Made by a program: the position numbers and the translations under genes. The notes beneath the pieces were generated by a model that had not been told where the DNA came from, did no database searches, and saw nothing but the letters and a program-made list of their open reading frames with translations. A stretch of 8,912 bases of DNA, taken from the NCBI GenBank assembly GCA_947457975.1, contig CANGYC010000083.1, forward strand, positions 1-8,912, read 5' to 3'. Positions 8,883 to 8,912 of the stretch are shown here, piece after piece (positions within the stretch are counted from its first letter, which is position 1; each line of letters begins with the position of its first letter). The DNA comes from Comamonadaceae bacterium. GTDB lineage: Bacteria > Pseudomonadota > Gammaproteobacteria > Burkholderiales > Burkholderiaceae_C.

Positions 8883-8912
8883 ATGTCCATCCATCGTTTC
8901 CGTCCTTCTTTG
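8883..8912 (+). CDS. Start of an unidentified gene (truncated by window edge)
   Basis: An ATG at 8883 follows AGGAG (8871-8875) at 7-nt spacing, a strong ribosome site. Only ten codons are visible (MSIHRFRPSL), without a stop. A basic N-terminus moving toward hydrophobic residues would fit the beginning of a signal peptide, possibly another binding protein, but ten residues do not allow identification. It is in the same direction as the racemase-family gene and 151 bp downstream. Confidence 0.55.
   Translation, partial: MSIHRFRPSL

Overview
The window looks like chromosomal DNA from a high-GC betaproteobacterium, most likely a Burkholderiales/Comamonadaceae-type organism. The coding sequence is strongly GC-biased at third positions. 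A Bug/TctC-type binding protein, a family greatly expanded in that group, sits beside a TRAP transporter. The assignment rests on gene content and codon use, not on a database match.

Left half (1-5950): a divergent locus that I read as uptake and ring-opening of 5-oxoproline (pyroglutamate). On the minus strand a MarR-like winged-helix regulator (2928 to 2380) is followed after 34 bp by a fused HyuA-HyuB ATP-dependent 5-oxoprolinase-type enzyme (starts at 2345, runs off the left edge). On the plus strand lies a complete three-gene TRAP transporter: binding protein DctP (3097-4074), small membrane subunit DctQ (4077-4640) and large membrane subunit DctM (4640-5950). These three are packed with 2-bp and overlapping junctions. 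The 168-bp divergent spacer holds a 30-bp imperfect palindrome (2983-3012, 11 of 12 arm positions paired). It overlaps the -35 element of a regulator promoter with a perfect TATAAT, so it is a strong candidate operator for both arms. The suggested logic is: regulator senses the substrate, TRAP imports it, the oxoprolinase opens the ring to glutamate.

Right half (5980-8912): a second, separate cluster. A flavin reductase-like FMN protein (5980-6621) and an orphan Bug/TctC solute-binding protein (6714-7694) are on the minus strand, with a perfect 12-bp stem-loop between them. They diverge from a plus-strand Asp/Glu/hydantoin racemase-family protein (7979-8731). This protein keeps the first catalytic cysteine (C85), but the second is replaced by glycine (G188). 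The divergent spacer (7695-7978) holds several palindromes and near-repeats. A GGCATG/CATGCC motif in it recurs before the last gene, a partial CDS starting at 8883 behind a strong Shine-Dalgarno. The substrate of this second cluster cannot be read from the sequence.

No tRNA, rRNA, insertion sequence, CRISPR array or phage gene was seen. Many long open frames antisense to these genes are shadows of high-GC coding sequence.
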